NCBI RefSeq assembly: GCF_001006325.2
Contig: NZ_LBIA02000001.1
Coordinates: 1-64,000 of the forward strand
Length of the DNA stretch: 64,000 nucleotides
Source: Afipia massiliensis
Lineage (GTDB): Bacteria; Pseudomonadota; Alphaproteobacteria; Rhizobiales; Xanthobacteraceae
Direction of reading: 5' to 3'
Shown here: in pieces, positions 44,163-52,690 of the stretch
How the letters are laid out: the number at the start of each line of letters is the position of its first letter
How positions within the stretch are numbered: the stretch's first letter is position 1
The notes under the pieces: model-generated
Told to the model about the DNA's origin: nothing
Databases searched by the model: none
What the model saw: the letters and a program-made list of their open reading frames with translations, nothing else
Program-made: the position numbers and the translations under genes

Positions 44163-46617
44163 TGGCGAAAATCTTCGCAAGGGTTGCGGGTTGCAACCGG
44201 ATCAGCCGGAGGATCGGCAGGCACGTCGCTAGCAATGCTGCCAGCATCGCAACCGCAAGCAGTTCCAGCAACTGCGCAGGGAAAACATGCAGCGGCAGAC
44301 GCCAGCCGAACGCCTTGACGTTCACCACCGCCACCAGACACCACGCCACCAGAATTCCGAGCGGCAGCGCCAGCAGCGCCGTGATGAACGCAACCGACAT
44401 GGTTTTCAGCAGTTCGATCCCCGCGAGCCGCCGCCGCGTCAGCCCCAGCGCCCACAACGGCGCCAGTTGCGGAAGCCTGCTGTTGCTGAGCGTGAGGAGA
44501 CTTGTCAGCAGCGCGACCCCCGCGACACCGAGCGTGAAGGCATTCAGCGCCGACGTTACTGCAAATGTGCGGTTGAAGATGCGGGTCGACTCCGCCTTCA
44601 GCGTCGCCTGATCCAGCAGCCGACTGGCATCGAGTCCGAATTTTTCGCGAATGGTTGCGACGAGCTCAGGCACCTTCGCCGGCGAGACGCGCAACCCGAA
44701 CCGCGTCCGGGCGATCTCCGGCCATCGTTTGGCTAGCGCATCGATATCGATCCCGATCTGACCTTTTGGATTGCCGTAATCGGGATAGATCCCGGCAACC
44801 TCGACCTGCCACGGTCCCGTCGTCGCCGGCAGCACGATGCGTTCGCCGAGACGAACTTTGAGCCGCCGCGCCAGTTGCTCGCTGACCAGCGCCCCCTCGC
44901 CCGCGCGCACCTTGTCCCAGACGTGCGGTACCGACTCCAGCAGCGGCCAGCGCTCGCGATAGGTCGCGTGGTCGGCGAAACCAAGAACCTCCACCGGCAG
45001 TGTGTCCAGCGTCACATCGGTGCGCCACGCGGGCAGGATGGCCTCCACTTCAGGCCGCTGACGCAGCCACGTCACGATCTCTGAAGCTTGCGCATCGCTG
45101 TTTGCATTCAGATAGACCTCGGCCGCGAGCCGGTCGTCGAGCCAGTTCGTGAAGGTGCGCGAGAAACTCTGCACCATGGTGCCGACGCCGACATTCACGG
45201 CCAGTGCGAGCAATAGCGCCATCAGCGCCAGCGACAATCCCGGCAGTTGCTGCCGGCTGTCGGCCCAGAACCATTTGACCAGCGGACGCTCTGTGCCGCG
45301 CTGCCCGAAATTTAGCACAGCACCGAGCAGCACCGGCAATGCCAGCGCCGCCGCCAGCAGCAATCCCGCCAGCACCAGAAATCCCGATGCGAGGGAATCC
45401 CCAAAGTAGAAGCATCCCGCAGCGGCAATGACGACCGCGAGCGCCAGCAAGCCCTGCCGCTTCAGCCATCGTTGCTGCTCCTGTTGCCAGGCATAGGGCT
45501 GCGCCGCAGCCAGAACAGGAAGACGATAGATGCGATAGAGCCCCGCACCCGCTGCGAGCAGCGCACCGAGAATGCTCATGCCGAGGCCCGATAGCCACCA
45601 GCTTGCTTTCAGCGTGAGCTGTCCCGGAACCTGTGCGCCATAAAGCCCGCGCAGGCTCGCGACTACATCGGGCAGCAGGAACGCCGCGACGAAATAACCG
45701 CAGATCAACCCGACAATGCCTGACACAATCGCCAGCGATACCAACTCAATCACCAGCACGACGGTGAGCGCCCGCGCCGACACCCCACAGGCGCGCATGG
45801 TCCGCAACATCGGCAGCCGCTGCTCGAACGCGAGCCCGATCGCCGAATGGACGATAAAGAGACCGACCACGAATGACAGCAGGCCGAATGCCGTGAGGTT
45901 CAGATGAAAGCTGCTGGTGAGGCGTTCGAGATCACTCGGCGCGCCCGCTTCCGTCAGTCGCAGCTTGTCGCCAACGACCTGCTCGAGCGGCGGCCGCTTT
46001 CCACTACTCTGTTCGCCGACCAGGAGCCGCGACACCTGATCCGGCATTTTGAGACTACGCTGCGCGATGCCGATGTCGACCACCAGAACACCCGGCGCGA
46101 GATTGTCCTGCACAGCCAGCGGCGGCAGCGATGTCCCGCCGCCTATCACCGGCGATGCACCTTCCGGCAGCTTCAGGTCGGACAATGTCTCCGGCGCAAC
46201 AAGTGTCTGACCCGGCGGCATCAGGAACGTCTGCAAATTCGCCTGGCCGATATCCGGCGCAGGCCCCGCCCCGGTAGGCAGGGACACCGGTTCGATACCG
46301 AGCAGCCGGAATGCACGTCCACCGATCAGGACGCGGCCTTCCACCACCGGCGACACTGGCCAGTTAGCGCGGCGCAGATCGACAAAGAGCTGCTGCGGGA
46401 AAATCGGGCTGTCGCGACCGACCAGCATCGCCGTGTTGCCGCCGCCGAATGTCGCCGCCGCGCGGTCGTAGCTGCTGCGCGCCTGTTGATTGAGCGCCTG
46501 CACCCCGCTCCACAGCGCGGTGGCTGAAATCAATCCGACCAGCAAGGTGGCGAGTTGCATCCGGTGCCGCTTCCAGTGGCTCAACAGACCCACGAGAATC
46601 CACAGCGGACGCGTCAT
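44152..46617 (-). CDS. ABC transporter permease, FtsX/MacB type (AttFG-like)
   Basis: An 821-residue membrane protein with two FtsX/MacB-type permease halves: an N-terminal membrane segment, a periplasmic region of about 200 residues, then clusters of membrane segments near 250-430, a second periplasmic domain and three final segments. This is a fused pair of the usual separate attF and attG permeases. It overlaps the ATP-binding gene by four bases (ATGA). The three-gene set would move a lipophilic cargo out of the inner membrane to the exported lipocalin. Confidence 0.87.
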   Translation of the reverse strand: MTRPLWILVGLLSHWKRHRMQLATLLVGLISATALWSGVQALNQQARSSYDRAAATFGGGNTAMLVGRDSPIFPQQLFVDLRRANWPVSPVVEGRVLIGGRAFRLLGIEPVSLPTGAGPAPDIGQANLQTFLMPPGQTLVAPETLSDLKLPEGASPVIGGGTSLPPLAVQDNLAPGVLVVDIGIAQRSLKMPDQVSRLLVGEQSSGKRPPLEQVVGDKLRLTEAGAPSDLERLTSSFHLNLTAFGLLSFVVGLFIVHSAIGLAFEQRLPMLRTMRACGVSARALTVVLVIELVSLAIVSGIVGLICGYFVAAFLLPDVVASLRGLYGAQVPGQLTLKASWWLSGLGMSILGALLAAGAGLYRIYRLPVLAAAQPYAWQQEQQRWLKRQGLLALAVVIAAAGCFYFGDSLASGFLVLAGLLLAAALALPVLLGAVLNFGQRGTERPLVKWFWADSRQQLPGLSLALMALLLALAVNVGVGTMVQSFSRTFTNWLDDRLAAEVYLNANSDAQASEIVTWLRQRPEVEAILPAWRTDVTLDTLPVEVLGFADHATYRERWPLLESVPHVWDKVRAGEGALVSEQLARRLKVRLGERIVLPATTGPWQVEVAGIYPDYGNPKGQIGIDIDALAKRWPEIARTRFGLRVSPAKVPELVATIREKFGLDASRLLDQATLKAESTRIFNRTFAVTSALNAFTLGVAGVALLTSLLTLSNSRLPQLAPLWALGLTRRRLAGIELLKTMSVAFITALLALPLGILVAWCLVAVVNVKAFGWRLPLHVFPAQLLELLAVAMLAALLATCLPILRLIRLQPATLAKIFANER

Positions 46618-47282
46618 GTGATCCGCCCCGCGGTGAGATGGACCCGCCGGTCGAGCGTCGCCGCAAGCCGCTCGCTGTGCGTCACCATGAGAAAACCGCA
46701 GCCTGTGCGCGCGACCAGATCGCGCGCAAGCGCCAGCACATCGTCGGCAGTTTTCTCGTCGAGATTTCCAGTCGGCTCGTCAGCCAGCAGCACCAGCGGC
46801 TTGATCGCCAGCGCGCGCCCAATCGCCACGCGTTGTTGCTGCCCTCCGGACAATTGCTCGGGATAGCGGTCGAGCAGCGCGCTCAACCCAAGGCGCTGCA
46901 CCAGTTCGTCCTGCCATGCTGGATCGTGACGTCCCGCGATCCGTGCCTGGAACGCGAGGTTATCGCTGACCTGAAGACTGGGGATCAGATTGAACTGCTG
47001 AAACACGAGACCGAGCCGGTCGCGTCGCATGGCGGCCCGGTCGCCGTCCGAGAGATCGGATACCAACGCGCCGTCGAGCCAGACTTCGCCGCTGTCCGCC
47101 TTGTCGAGACCTGCGATCAGATGAAGAAGCGTGCTCTTGCCGCTGCCGGACTCGCCGGTAAGCGCCACGCTTTCGCCTGCGGCCAGCGCAAGATCGACGC
47201 CGCGCAAAACCGCAAGCTGCTCCTCCGACGTCCGATAGGATTTGGTGAGGTTGCGAACCGTCAGCATGATCGCGGCGATCAT
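46614..47282 (-). CDS. ABC transporter ATP-binding protein (LolD/MacB type, AttE-like)
   Basis: The 222-residue ATPase has Walker A GESGSGKST, signature LSGGQQQRVAIGRALA, Walker B LLADEPTGNLD and the LVFQQFNLIP Q-loop, all of the LolD/MacB class that drives extraction of lipids or lipoproteins. The ATG lies three bases after GGGAG, part of a small inverted repeat at 47286-47300. An internal Met five codons later is an alternative start. First gene of the AttE-permease-AttH unit. Confidence 0.92.
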   Translation of the reverse strand: MIAAIMLTVRNLTKSYRTSEEQLAVLRGVDLALAAGESVALTGESGSGKSTLLHLIAGLDKADSGEVWLDGALVSDLSDGDRAAMRRDRLGLVFQQFNLIPSLQVSDNLAFQARIAGRHDPAWQDELVQRLGLSALLDRYPEQLSGGQQQRVAIGRALAIKPLVLLADEPTGNLDEKTADDVLALARDLVARTGCGFLMVTHSERLAATLDRRVHLTAGRIT

Positions 47283-47332
47283 ACACTCCCGCGAAGGGAG
47301 CGTACAATCGCCGCGACGTTCATATCAGCGTA

Positions 47333-50300
47333 TCATGTCAGATTGAGTTCGTACTTCTCGATGTCCTTGGCTCGCTCGGAGCCTGCCGCCGCCCGGTGAT
47401 CGGTCGCGATCATGGTGTACACCGCTGGCAGCACGAACAGAGTGAACAGCGTGCCGATCGTCATGCCGGCCACGACGACCAGGCCGATGGAGAAGCGGCT
47501 CGCCGCACCGGCACCGCTGGCCGTCAGCAACGGCAGCAGACCGGCGACCATCGCCGCGGTCGTCATCAGGATCGGCCGCAACCGGACCCGCGCAGAGTGT
47601 TCGATCGCGGTTCTGCGATCCAGACCTTCCTTCAACTGGAGCTCGTTGGCGAACTCCACCATCAGGATGCCGTGCTTGCTGATCAATCCGATCAGCGTCA
47701 CCAGACCGACCTGCGTGTAGATGTTGATTGTCGCCAGACCGAAGTACAGCGGAAGCAACGCCCCCGAGATCGCCATCGGCACCGAGATCAGGATGACCAG
47801 CGGGTCGCGGAGACTTTCGAACTGCGCGGCCAGCACCAGGAAGATGATGATGAGCGCGAACAAGAAGGTGACAGCGAGCTGATTTCCTTCCTGCACGTAT
47901 TGCCGCGAGTCCGCGAGAAAGTCGCGGCTGAAGCCTGCGGGCAGTTGCTTGGCCTGCTCCTCGAGGAATTCAACGGCCCGGCCGACCGTGACGCCCGGCA
48001 TTGGCACAGCCTGGAAGGTTGCCGAATTCAACTGGTTGAAATGCGTCAGCGCGTTCGGATTGGTCTTGGTTTCGATGCTGACAATGGTCGAAAGCGGAAC
48101 CTGCCGGCCACCGTTCGTTGCGACGTAATACTTCTCCAGCGATTCCGGCGACAGTCGAAGGTCACGCGGCACCTGCGGGATCACCTGATAGGAGCGCCCT
48201 TCCAGATTGAACCGGTTGACGTAGTTACCGCCAAGCAGCGTCGACAGCGTGGTGCCGACCGCCGCCATGTTGATACCGAGATCGTTTGCTTTCGACCGGT
48301 CGATGTTGACGCGCACCACCGGCTGGTTGAACGCCAGATCGCTATCGGCCACGATGAACAGGCCGCTCGCGCGCGCCGCCTTCTTCAGCTTTTCCATCTG
48401 CTCGAAGACAGCCTGGAATCCGCTGGTGGTGCTGATCACCATCTGGATAGGCAAGCCGCCCGGCCCGCCCGGCAGCGGCGGCAGGTTGAACGCGAACGCG
48501 TTGACGCCTTCGATCTTGCTCAGTTCATTCTGAACCAAGGGTTTCAGCGCAAGCGACGACCGCGTCCGCTCATCCCACGGTTTCAGGATCATGCCGGCGA
48601 TGCCGTTGGCAGGTCCGCTGATGCCGTTGATGATGAAACGCAGATCGGTTTCCGGGAAACTTCCGAAAGCCTTGTCGAGCTTGGTGCCGTAATAGTTGCT
48701 GTAGTCGATATTGGCGTACTGCGGCGCCTTGGTTACCGAGAAGAGAATGCCCTGATCTTCTTCCGGCGCCAGCTCCTTGCTGGTGTTCATGTACATGAAG
48801 CCGACAAGGAACAGGATGGTCGCGCAGAAAAGAACGGTGATCGGGCGGTAGTCCAGCGAGCGGTCGAGCTTGCGCCCATACCAGCGGGTGACCTTGCCGA
48901 ACACGTTATCGACGATCTTGGCAAACTTGCCATGATCGCTGCCGCTCTTGAGCAACACCGAGCACATCATCGGCGATAGCGTCAACGCCACGACGCCGGA
49001 GATGATCACCGAGCCTGCTAGCGTAAACGCGAACTCGCGGAACAGCGCGCCGGTCAGACCGCCGAGGAACCCGATCGGCGCATACACCGCCGCCAGCGTG
49101 ATGGTCATGGAGATGACCGGCCCGACGATTTCCCGCGCGCCGACCAGAGAAGCTTCAACGGGCGATTTGCCCTCCTCCAGATGCCGGTGGATGTTTTCGA
49201 CCACGACAATCGCGTCGTCGACCACAAGTCCGATGGCAAGCACCATCGCCAGCAGCGTCAGCAGGTTGAGCGTAAAGCCCATCGCCAGCATCAGGATGCA
49301 GGCGCCGACCAGCGATAGCGGAATGGTGACGACCGGAATGATGACCGAGCGCAGCGAAGCCAGGAACAGGAAGATCACAACGACCACGATGACGACCGCC
49401 TCGACCAAGGTGTTGCGCACCTCGTCGATCGACGACTGAATGAACTTGGTCGAATCGTAAGCCACCCGCATTTTCAGCGACGGCGGCAGATTGCGCTCAA
49501 TCTCCGGGAACAGCGCGCGAACGCCCTTCACGATGTTCAGCGGGTTGCCCTGCGGCGTGGACTGCACGCCGATGAAGATGGCCTGCTGGCCGCTGAGCGA
49601 CACGCTGGAATCCGTGCTCTGCGCACCCAGTTCGACGGTCGCGATATCCTCAAGCCTGACGAAGCCGCCATCCTTGGCCTTCACGGTCATCCGCTTGAAC
49701 TGGTCGATACTGGTCAGGTCGGTATTGGTCGTCACGTTGGAGACGATGAAATACCCTTTGGTTTGACCGGCGGCTGCCTGGAAGTTGTTGGCCCTGATTG
49801 CCGCCTGGACATCGTCCGGCGACACATTGCGGCCGGCCATACGCGCCGGATCGAGCCAGATGCGGGTCGCCAGCGTCTGCGCGCCGAGAATATCGGCCGA
49901 GGCGACGCCGTCGACCGTCGCCAGGATCGGCTGAACGACGCGCGCGAGATAATCGGAAATCTGCGGTCCGCTCAGTTCGTCGCTGGCGAAGCCGAGATAC
50001 ATCACCGCCGTGGTCTGGCCGGTCGATTTGGTGATGACGGGATCGTTGGATTCCCTCGGAATCAGATACCTGACCGAGCTCACCTTTGAGCTGACTTCGG
50101 TCAGCGCCGAATTCGGGTCGACGTTGAGCTTGACGTAGACTGTGATCGTGCTCAAGCCCTGCACCGAGGACGACGTGATGTAATCGACGCCTTCCGCCGA
50201 CGCCACCGCCTGCTCGATCGGCTGCGTGATGAAGCCCTGCATCAGGTCCGGCGACGCGCCGGGATACGACGTCGTAATCGTGACGACGGTATTCGACAGC

Positions 50301-50416
50301 TTGGGATACTGGCGAATTCCCAGATGCGTCGCCGCCTGGAAACCGATCAGCAGGATCAGCAGGCTGACGACAAGCGACAGCACCGGCCGCTTGATGAAGA
50401 TATCAGTGAAGGCCAT
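47333..50416 (-). CDS. RND-family efflux transporter permease
   Basis: A 1027-residue RND pump. The start is MAFTDIFIKRPVLSLVVSLL, a first periplasmic loop holds NTVVTITTSYPGASPDLMQGF, and twelve membrane segments are predicted. GLVVDDAIVVVENIHRHLEE near residue 405 marks TM4, with the proton-relay Asp pair. The closest class is MexB/AcrB/MdtBC type multidrug efflux. I begin at ATG 50416 with GGAGCG six bases before it. It follows the adaptor gene after 21 bases and is the last gene of the TetR-adaptor-pump operon. Substrates are unknown. Confidence 0.95.
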   Translation of the reverse strand: MAFTDIFIKRPVLSLVVSLLILLIGFQAATHLGIRQYPKLSNTVVTITTSYPGASPDLMQGFITQPIEQAVASAEGVDYITSSSVQGLSTITVYVKLNVDPNSALTEVSSKVSSVRYLIPRESNDPVITKSTGQTTAVMYLGFASDELSGPQISDYLARVVQPILATVDGVASADILGAQTLATRIWLDPARMAGRNVSPDDVQAAIRANNFQAAAGQTKGYFIVSNVTTNTDLTSIDQFKRMTVKAKDGGFVRLEDIATVELGAQSTDSSVSLSGQQAIFIGVQSTPQGNPLNIVKGVRALFPEIERNLPPSLKMRVAYDSTKFIQSSIDEVRNTLVEAVVIVVVVIFLFLASLRSVIIPVVTIPLSLVGACILMLAMGFTLNLLTLLAMVLAIGLVVDDAIVVVENIHRHLEEGKSPVEASLVGAREIVGPVISMTITLAAVYAPIGFLGGLTGALFREFAFTLAGSVIISGVVALTLSPMMCSVLLKSGSDHGKFAKIVDNVFGKVTRWYGRKLDRSLDYRPITVLFCATILFLVGFMYMNTSKELAPEEDQGILFSVTKAPQYANIDYSNYYGTKLDKAFGSFPETDLRFIINGISGPANGIAGMILKPWDERTRSSLALKPLVQNELSKIEGVNAFAFNLPPLPGGPGGLPIQMVISTTSGFQAVFEQMEKLKKAARASGLFIVADSDLAFNQPVVRVNIDRSKANDLGINMAAVGTTLSTLLGGNYVNRFNLEGRSYQVIPQVPRDLRLSPESLEKYYVATNGGRQVPLSTIVSIETKTNPNALTHFNQLNSATFQAVPMPGVTVGRAVEFLEEQAKQLPAGFSRDFLADSRQYVQEGNQLAVTFLFALIIIFLVLAAQFESLRDPLVILISVPMAISGALLPLYFGLATINIYTQVGLVTLIGLISKHGILMVEFANELQLKEGLDRRTAIEHSARVRLRPILMTTAAMVAGLLPLLTASGAGAASRFSIGLVVVAGMTIGTLFTLFVLPAVYTMIATDHRAAAGSERAKDIEKYELNLT

Positions 50417-50437
50417 GAGCGGCGCTCCGTTCAAAAA

Positions 50438-51631
50438 TCAATTGCGCGGCGGCTGCGCGGGAATCGGCGGCGGCGGATCGGCCGAGATCGCGACGGCCGA
50501 ACCAGACTGGAGCTTGAGCTGTCCCACGGCGACGACACGATCGCCGGGTTTTACGCCGCTGGTAATGACGACCCGCCCGTGAATGCGAGGACCGGTCTTC
50601 ACAAAGGTCCGGTCCGTCTTCAGCGAAGCCTTCCCGTTCGCATCCTTCGTTTCGGTGATCAGCCAAACGGAATCGCCGTAGAGCGTGTAGTCAACGGCGG
50701 TCTCCGGCACGGTGACCACCGCGGGCTTCGGCGGCAGTTCAACTGTGGTGGTCGCAAACATGCCGGGCTGCAGAATCCGGTCCGGATTCGCCAGCGTGGC
50801 CTGAATCCGCACGTTGCGGGTGTCGGCGCTGATCTGCGGCTCGATCGTGGTGATCTTGCCCTCGAAGGTGCGGCCCGGATAGGCGTCCACAACGATGCGA
50901 ACGGTCTGGCCGACATTGAGAACCGCGCGGTCCTTTTCAGTCGCCGTGAAGTTCAGGAACAGTTGCGACAGATCGGTCAACGAGACGATCTGCGTTCCGG
51001 CGCTCAGATACTGGCCGAGCTCGACCATGCGCACGCCGAGGTCGCCGTCGAACGGCGCCTTGATCCGCTTCTGCGAGATGATGGCTTCGGTCTTGGCAAC
51101 CGCCGCCTGGGCCTGATCGAAAGCCGCCTGCGACTGGTCGACCGTCGCCTGCGGACCAAAGCTCTTCGCTGCGAGCGCCTTGGCGCGATCGAGCGCAAGC
51201 GAAGCCGCCAGCGTCTGCGCCTTATAGCTGGCAAGATCGCTCTGATCTGGCGCGTCGAAAATCTGGATGAGCGGATCGCCCGCCTTCACTTTCGAACCCG
51301 CCGTAAACAGGATCTCGGTGACACGGCCGCTGACGTCGGTGGTGACGTTGACCTGATGAACCGCGGCGAGATCGCCGACGCCGGTCAGCAGGTTCGGCAG
51401 TACTTCCGATTTCGCTTCAGCAACGGCAACGTTGGTCGGAGGCGGCTTCATGCTCGCGAAGTATTTCTTGATGCCTTCGCTGCGCAGGTGGTTGAAGCCG
51501 ACAATGACCACCAGCAACAGCGCAAGTGCGCCGCCGATGATGATCATCCAGCGTCGCATGCGCACAGGCTTATGCTGCGTCTTTTCGCTCGACGAAGGGG
51601 GCTGATGAGAAGGTGTGCTCTTGGCGTCCAT
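50438..51631 (-). CDS. RND efflux periplasmic adaptor subunit
   Basis: A 397-residue membrane-fusion protein. A signal-anchor (RMRRWMIIIGGALALLLVVIVGF) comes first, then a lipoyl/barrel-sandwich domain around VNVTTDVSGRVTEILF, an alpha-helical hairpin (about 130-190) and an RND-adaptor beta barrel. It links the pump to an outer-membrane channel, absent here. The ATG has GGAAAG eight bases before it and is one base away from the TetR stop, so the three genes are tightly linked. Confidence 0.94.
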   Translation of the reverse strand: MDAKSTPSHQPPSSSEKTQHKPVRMRRWMIIIGGALALLLVVIVGFNHLRSEGIKKYFASMKPPPTNVAVAEAKSEVLPNLLTGVGDLAAVHQVNVTTDVSGRVTEILFTAGSKVKAGDPLIQIFDAPDQSDLASYKAQTLAASLALDRAKALAAKSFGPQATVDQSQAAFDQAQAAVAKTEAIISQKRIKAPFDGDLGVRMVELGQYLSAGTQIVSLTDLSQLFLNFTATEKDRAVLNVGQTVRIVVDAYPGRTFEGKITTIEPQISADTRNVRIQATLANPDRILQPGMFATTTVELPPKPAVVTVPETAVDYTLYGDSVWLITETKDANGKASLKTDRTFVKTGPRIHGRVVITSGVKPGDRVVAVGQLKLQSGSAVAISADPPPPIPAQPPRN

Positions 51632-51632
51632 G

Positions 51633-52334
51633 TTATGCACTTTCCGCAATCCGGACCGCCGCATTCGAGAGCGGTGGAACGGTATCCAAATAAGAATTGA
51701 TAGCCCGGCCGCTCATTCCGATTCCTCGCAGAATGAACTGGCAAATCTGACGTTCGAAGTCCGGTGCGCTGGGATACGTCAACGAGGGAGTCGCAGGAAG
51801 CCTTGCCAGGGCAATCATGTGAACAACCTGATGCGCGAACCAGAAAAGGTTTAGCGATTCTCCCTCGACCCGCTCCACGTCGCCGGCTTCGATGGCGCTT
51901 TCAAGCGAGGCCTTGAAGATGGGGCCGATCAGGTCTCCGATTTTGTCATAGAGCAGCCTTGCGAATTCGCCATCGGTCAACTGGCTGGAGATTAGCAGCC
52001 TGACGCGCTGGGCGTCTTCCTGGTCCGGCGCATCGGTGGCGCGCATGAAATGCACAACCATTTCGCGGATAAGAATGACAAGCGTCGCCGTCGATGGTTT
52101 CAGCTCGCGCAGCCGAATCAGCTCCGGATCAGCCTCACAGGCTTCCGCGAGAATTTCGGTATAGAGTGCGGCTTTAGTTGGGAAATGCTTGAACAGCAGC
52201 CCCTCGGAGATGCCTGCAGCCTGCGCGACGCTGCGCGTCGTCGTCCCCGCAAAACCGTACAGGGCGAAACAACGTTTGGCCGCTTCCAGGATTTGCTCCC
52301 GGCGGAGATCGCTCGTCAGTCTGATTGTGCTCAT
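51633..52334 (-). CDS. TetR-family transcriptional regulator
   Basis: A 233-residue TetR repressor: SDLRREQILEAAKRCFALYG and TTTRSVAQAAGISEGLLFKHF is the HTH, followed by a ligand-binding helical domain. The ATG at 52334 lies directly downstream of a palindromic operator (52342-52357). The longer upstream frame, beginning at 52481, spans the operator and has no family sequence. It starts the adaptor-RND operon, so autoregulation and drug-induced derepression are the natural model. Confidence 0.93.
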   Translation of the reverse strand: MSTIRLTSDLRREQILEAAKRCFALYGFAGTTTRSVAQAAGISEGLLFKHFPTKAALYTEILAEACEADPELIRLRELKPSTATLVILIREMVVHFMRATDAPDQEDAQRVRLLISSQLTDGEFARLLYDKIGDLIGPIFKASLESAIEAGDVERVEGESLNLFWFAHQVVHMIALARLPATPSLTYPSAPDFERQICQFILRGIGMSGRAINSYLDTVPPLSNAAVRIAESA

Positions 52335-52686
52335 TCGGCGTGTGAGTAAGCACTCACTTAGCCCAAAGTCAATTGGATTTGCTGCTGTGCAGCGCGCAAT
52401 TCCGCCACATTTGAACCACCGCGCCCCGCCGCAGGGCATCGGCACCGCACACTGATCCGGCGGCGTGGAACAGCATGTCATCCGACGAACGCGCCGGTAC
52501 CCTGTGTTGATTGTCCCGCCTTCGGCTCACAACCAAAGCGCGTTGCAACGATGTTCTGACGCTGCACAGAAAGGAGGTCTTGCCTAAATCGATCGAACCC
52601 GCCTCAATGCGCTCCAACGAATGGTCCCTGCGTCAGCAGGAAGACCGCAAGGCCCGCTATGAACAGGGTCACGAGGGGGAGATGGT
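52335..52686. other. Divergent intergenic region of TetR operon and TRAP operon
   Basis: This 352-base gap holds the TetR operator at 52342-52357 on the left and a 28-codon frame that overlaps the TRAP permease start on the right. The middle (52360-52570) has no frame or structure I can support. A perfect AAGGAGGT at 52571-52578 is not followed at usable spacing by a normal start codon. Confidence 0.6.
52342..52357. promoter_or_regulatory. TetR operator GTGAGT-N4-ACTCAC
   Basis: Perfect 6-bp half-sites with a 4-base spacer, seven bases upstream of the TetR-family ATG. Operators of this GTGAGT/ACTCAC form are typical of AcrR-like repressors of RND pumps. It overlaps the expected promoter of the minus-strand operon. 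Confidence 0.8.
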
Positions 52687-52690
52687 ATGA
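52607..52690 (+). CDS. Tiny ORF overlapping the TRAP permease start
   Basis: A 27-residue frame (MRSNEWSLRQQEDRKARYEQ then seven more) with many charged residues ends at TGA 52688-52690, overlapping the TRAP permease ATG at 52687 as ATGA. Extending to a TTG at 52580 would put the start two bases after AAGGAGG, too close to be good. The strong ribosome site of the permease (GAGGGGGAG) lies within it. It could be a coupling leader peptide or chance. Confidence 0.25.
   Translation: MRSNEWSLRQQEDRKARYEQGHEGEMV

Noticed and set aside
47286-47300. CTCCC-N5-GGGAG inverted repeat before the AttE-like gene
   Set aside because: Only five base pairs. It includes the ribosome site, but it is too short to claim as a regulatory structure.
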